From assembly GCA_033063855.1 (NCBI GenBank), contig CP093831.1, forward strand, positions 9,982,001 to 10,046,000: DNA of 64,000 nucleotides. Direction: 5' to 3'. The DNA is from Smittia aterrima. Taxonomy: Eukaryota; Arthropoda; Insecta; Diptera; Chironomidae. A program made the translations under genes and the position numbers. This document shows, in pieces, positions 59,217-64,000 of this stretch (positions are counted from its first letter, which is position 1; each line of letters opens with the position of its first letter). The notes under the pieces were generated by a model, which was given only the letters and a program-made list of their open reading frames with translations, did no database searches and was not told the DNA's origin.

Positions 59217-62200
59217 TGATACTTTCAGTGACTCACAGTAAACGAGAAAGATGAAAGCTCATTTCTCTTGAGCTTAAAGCTCTCACGGTCCTTAAAATTT
59301 ATTCCCAACTTGATTTATAACTCTCGAGCACAGTTAACTAATCGCGTTATTTGCTGATCAATTAATGCATGCGCTGACGATAAGTAACAAGCGAAGGCAA
59401 GAGAATCGAGTTGGTGAGAAGTTGTTTATGATTAATGTTTATCTCACAATCTTGTTAATGAAATTGCATGAATATTAAATCATTTAGCACTCCATTTGAA
59501 GCGCGATAAAGTCGAATTAAAAAACTTTTATTAATTTTTTCTCTCGAGAATTAGGTTTCATGAGAAAAGTTTCTTTCTACTTCATGAGGGAAAACCTTCG
59601 AGTGTGGCAAATAAAATTCCGATTTATGTCTGCGGGTTAGAAGCTCAAACGATATGCGCGCGCACCACTAAATTATAATCTTTATGGGTTGAGACCAATT
59701 TCGCTTCAAAACATATTCTAAGTAAATTTATCGCGCTGCATAAAGTTTCTTTTCATTAGGCGGTTGAAGCTGGTCTAGTGAGTGAGGTTTATTGTGGCTG
59801 CTCCCAAAGCCATCGCGGAGCATTAGGATTTTTGAAGAGGGAAGGTCTCAAGTTTTAATCTCGTTTATTGATTTCTGAATGCCATTCCTGCTAAGCCATT
59901 AATTATCAATTTTCGTTTGTTATTTATCACTGTGAGAAATGTTTAATTAATGTTGTTCGACAGCTTTAGGCGGAAAAACAATTTTAGTCGGGACTGATTA
60001 AAATCGACGCTTCCCTGAGTTAATTGAATCAACGTGCGACTAAATAATGTTGCGAATCAACCGATAAAAGCGTTAAATTACTTGATGAAGACGATCCCGC
60101 CCGTAGAGTCATAAATTTCAAAGCTCTGCTGCAATTAATCAAACCATAGTTGAGATTGTGCCCTTAAGCGACCTGCTCGTCTATTCCATCGCAATTATCT
60201 TTCATTATCCCGTCTTCTCGTGCGCATCATCAAATCGGCATTTCTGCTGAATCAATTTGTGAAAAGAAACACGCTTTACTCTCCCGATTACATCACACGA
60301 TGCTGCTGCTGCTGATTATCAATGAAGAAGCGACTGGAAGTCTCACTCGATCCGACTCAGACTTAATGAAAGGAAATGACACAATCTCACAGTGTTTTCT
60401 TTTCTTTCTTTCATTCCTTCAATTGAAAACGAATGACGGAGAATTTTCTGCAAACAATTGCAATTGAAACTTGCTCGCGTCTATCGATTGATCAGAGTCC
60501 ATTGATTGAAATGAGCTCAAATGTGGGACGTGCGATAACATTAATTTTGTCACTGCTCAACACCTCTCGATCTCGGTGCCTTTCGGTTTCTCGTTTTGGT
60601 TCGCGTTTTGCATGAGCATGCTCATGTATGTTGCATAAGATTGCGATCTATCGGCTATAAGTGCAATTATTCTCCGTCAGCGATCAAACAAATCTAGAGT
60701 TGCGCAATCACTTTTCATGTTTAATTTAAAACATTGGAATTTATTGATTGGAGATTGATTGATAAGAAAATGATTTGCGAGTTCCTTCTCGACAGTCTAT
60801 CCTAGGCTTCGTCTATGACTTCGCTTCGTTACGACTGCCCCACATTCGATGCATCAAGATTCTTTCATCGTTTTGCATTCTCTTTCTCTAAACAAAGTAA
60901 AATTTCTCATGTCGAACGATAGATTGTTGCAAACCAGCGAGTAAACTCACCTGCACCTCCAACAAAAAGAGCATGAATGAATTTTTAGTTGCCTTGTTAA
61001 TCGCCGCGGCTCAAAACGCTCGCGATTAATCTCAGCGTGAATTACGTGCTCGAGAAGAAAAAGAACAAGCGACGCCCTCTCTTTGTGCATTTAAATGATT
61101 TCAATTAAGCTTTACGTTTAATTACTCGTGTGATAATTTTTCCTTTAAACGCCTTCTGCTGGATTTTCTGCTCGAATTGTCAGTTTAATTAAACTCTTTC
61201 TGAATCACACAATTGAAAATGTCTCACGGCGTCCGAAACGGTTTTCATGATCTTGATGAAACAATTTAACAAACCGCGGGCACGATAATTGTTTCATACA
61301 TGGGAATGATGTTTCGAAATGCTCAGAGGAAAACGAAACTGGGCAGTGACTCGACTTGATGGAGAAGAAAAATTAACAACAATCATTTGATTTGACATTT
61401 TGCATTCTCTGAAATCAGACGAAGTCTTTTGGCTTTTTGTTTTTTTTCAGCAAGCGCGAAATATTTCATAACAACCTGACTGGAAAAAGATTTTCAAAAG
61501 ACAAAAACTTGTCTCACGATAGCCGAAACATTAATTTCCCAAGTGTTTGGATTTATGTTTGTTTAATGGCTGAGAAGCGTCGTTCATAGCGCTTCAACCT
61601 GACCATGATGTGACATTGCAATCAAAAGTGTGGAAACTAAATTGAATCAAAGTGACTTGCAAAATAGAGCGAGTGACAATTTTTTCTTCTCCTTTGTTTG
61701 ATTTTGTTTCTTTTTTCAAAGACTGCTAATCGATTGAAACCTTGTCTGTGGGAACTTAAAGTAAAAGTCGATAAATTACGATGAATCTCATCTGATAAGT
61801 GCAGAGTGGAAGCCTTGAAGCTTAAAGACGACGCGACTTTAGAATCCTTTCACTTTCAAGTATTTAAACATCCGCGTCGTCGACGACGGTGAGAAATGTT
61901 TCTAATTGCAAATTCAATAACACGGCAATTAATTACAATGCATAAAGACGATAGGGAAAATGTTTTCATGCAAATAATAACAAAAGCGTAAAGCAAAAAG
62001 GGTCATTAAAATTATTAGATTTGCATAATGTTTGCAGTAAAAATATTCATTAATAAAAACGTCTGTTCTGTTGGATCTAGGCGAGAGAGAGAGAGCTGGG
62101 GCGAAGAAAAATGAAACATGCATGGAGCATGGGAAAATAATAAATCGAAGATTTAAATTGCAACTTGCACTGCTGTGGGACTTTAAGCGTCGACAAAGCA

Positions 62201-64000
62201 AATGCAAACGAATATAGATGAAACCATAAATTCAATATTGCGACATCGCCCGGTTTACATCGTCGTCATAAATTCATTTAATATGCTCTTGCCAGTGTTT
62301 GACTCTCTTCAAATTACAAGCAGAAAGGGCAAACGTTGTTTCACGTATGAAATCTAGAAGCGAAAACAAACAAAACTTTTCTATTTGCACAATAAATATC
62401 TCGCGGAATTTGTACCGCAATGTCGCGGTCGAGAAGAATAACAGGACAATTGAAAGCTTTTGCGAAACTAATTTTTTTGTTGAACAAACATTCGGGGACG
62501 AATCTTTGGTGGGAATGAATCGTTGAGTGACTAAACTGCCGAACAATTCGCTTGTTAGTTGTTCAATTAAAGCATCTCGAGAGCCTTCTTGTTAATTTTA
62601 CCGTTTAACACAGAAATTTGTGAACTCAGAGATTTATATTTCGCTTGAAGTACAAAGCTAGACAATAAGAACTTGCATTGCAATAATAAAAATAATAACA
62701 AGCTCATAAAGCAAATGAGTTTCAAGACCAAGAGGCATTTGCACGATCGATTGAGAAATTCTACAAAAGCCAAACATCATGTGTAGCTTAGCTCAATTTC
62801 ACAACGAACCTCGAAATTCGATGATGAATATCGCATTACAATTATTAGTTAGCGACCAAACATCATTTGGTCAGACTTCTAATCGTGACGGATAATTTGT
62901 TGATGTTTGTTAAGTTGCGAGCATGTCACTCATTTCGCTGGTAATTCAATAACTTTGAACTCTGCTCAGCTCGTGACTCGATCGTGTCAGAACTCACAGC
63001 GGTTACTCATTAATTATGCATTAAATTCGAGGCGTTTGCATTCTTCGTTTTCTTCTCGTTGTACTCCGATTGAGTTCTATTGTCAAAGGAAGCAAATAAA
63101 AACGTCGACTTACAAACATTTTTTTTAAGTATCGCATTAAGCCGAATTAACCTTCAGCAAAAAAAATATCATTTTGCAGCGCCAGCCGACAGCAAGCGAA
63201 TGAACGAACGAACTGCATGAAAACCATGTTTGATCGGCGGTACAACGCAACAATTAAGATGTCTCTTAGAGTTTTGTATCCTTGTCACTTGCAATTTGGA
63301 TTCAAACTTGAGACAGATCGCAATGCAGTTGCTGACATTTTTACATAATTTTTTCTTTTTGCTGCCGTAAAATGTTTGCGATGTGATTCATTTCGCGGCT
63401 GATGGGGAAGCACTTTTTGCCAATCCATCATCGACGTCGGCAATGTCGAGGAGTTTGAAGCTTCCAAATCTGATTAAAAAAAGTTTGAAGTCACTAATTG
63501 AACGAGTGGCCTTTTCTTTGAGTTTCCTCTCTCAGCCGACTGAGTGCAAATGATTTTTAAACAGAGTGTGAGAACTCGGAAATGTCCTTGAGATCGTTTA
63601 GCATGTTTTACCGTAATCTCTTCAGCAATCATAATTAATTGAGACAAAACACAATCGAAATGAATTTGCTGTTCTGAGAAATAATTTTTCGTTCTGGGCG
63701 TGCGACACATTTTCAAGTTTTTTTGCTTTCAAAATATTTCAACTTTATTTGTCTGACGCAAATATCGTTTTCGATTCTAAATCAAACTTTGTTTTATTCT
63801 CGTTGAATGAGCCAACATTTAAAGTTTATAACTGAACTATCTTTATACTTCAAGCGAGTATTTGAATTAGCCGATTGTTCGTTGCAGAGTTCATTAGTCG
63901 AGATAACTTGATGGAAGTTTGTTTTCTGTCTCTCAATTGAATCGGGTTCGAATCCCAATTTCTCTCACCAAATGAAATTTCAACGGTGTTTAACAAATTC
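59217..64000. other. Stretch without a recognisable gene
   Basis: It is AT-rich with short unconvincing ORFs. A (GA)n run lies near 62082-62094. A GGGTTCGAATCCC T-arm-like sequence lies at 63944-63956 but the rest of a tRNA does not fold. I see nothing else I can support. Confidence 0.5.

Noticed and set aside
63881..63972. tRNA-like sequence with GGGTTCGAATCCC
   Set aside because: The T-arm-like match is good and a weak anticodon hairpin can be drawn, but the acceptor stem does not pair. At most it is a pseudo-tRNA.

Overview
The window looks like a piece of nuclear genome from an insect, most likely a dipteran. The evidence is AT-rich DNA, small introns (51-75 bp) beside very long ones, an arthropod-type Inr/DPE core promoter match, and a multi-exon ortholog of Drosophila echinus (USP53/54 family). 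No bacterial, viral or transposon genes were recognised. Most ORFs longer than 60 codons here are chance ORFs in introns or intergenic DNA.

1-16721: a large imperfect inverted repeat. The outer arms (1-5524 and 11197-16721) are about 99% identical by eye, and the left arm may continue past the window edge. The inner arm segments (5675-5999 and 9357-9724) are only about 80% alike. A single-copy core (6000-9356) holds a candidate + strand core promoter, and the right half carries an extra 1.47 kb (9725-11196). Each outer arm carries an intact copy of the first coding exon of echinus, including the catalytic-cysteine box. The two copies point away from each other.

12298-40302 (+): the echinus gene. 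I rebuilt six coding exons, all joined in phase 0: 12377-12562, 28110-28202, 32779-33072, 34503-34619, 35336-35641 and 35702-39850. They give 1714 aa with the USP catalytic domain at the N-terminus and a long low-complexity tail. A second possible start exon (32501-32713) would make an isoform without the catalytic cysteine.

40365-42485 (-): Drc1 (dynein regulatory complex subunit 1), tail to tail with echinus. 43.0-45.0 kb (+): three adjacent genes for small secreted peptides. Two are Gly/Tyr-rich with tiny exons and one is a single-exon gene.

45.0-64.0 kb: mainly non-coding. It holds one candidate TATA/Inr promoter (46.9 kb) and one candidate two-exon secreted glycoprotein (57.8-59.2 kb). 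The genes do not form one pathway: echinus is a cytoplasmic/junctional deubiquitinase-family protein, Drc1 is an axonemal protein, and the peptides are secreted.
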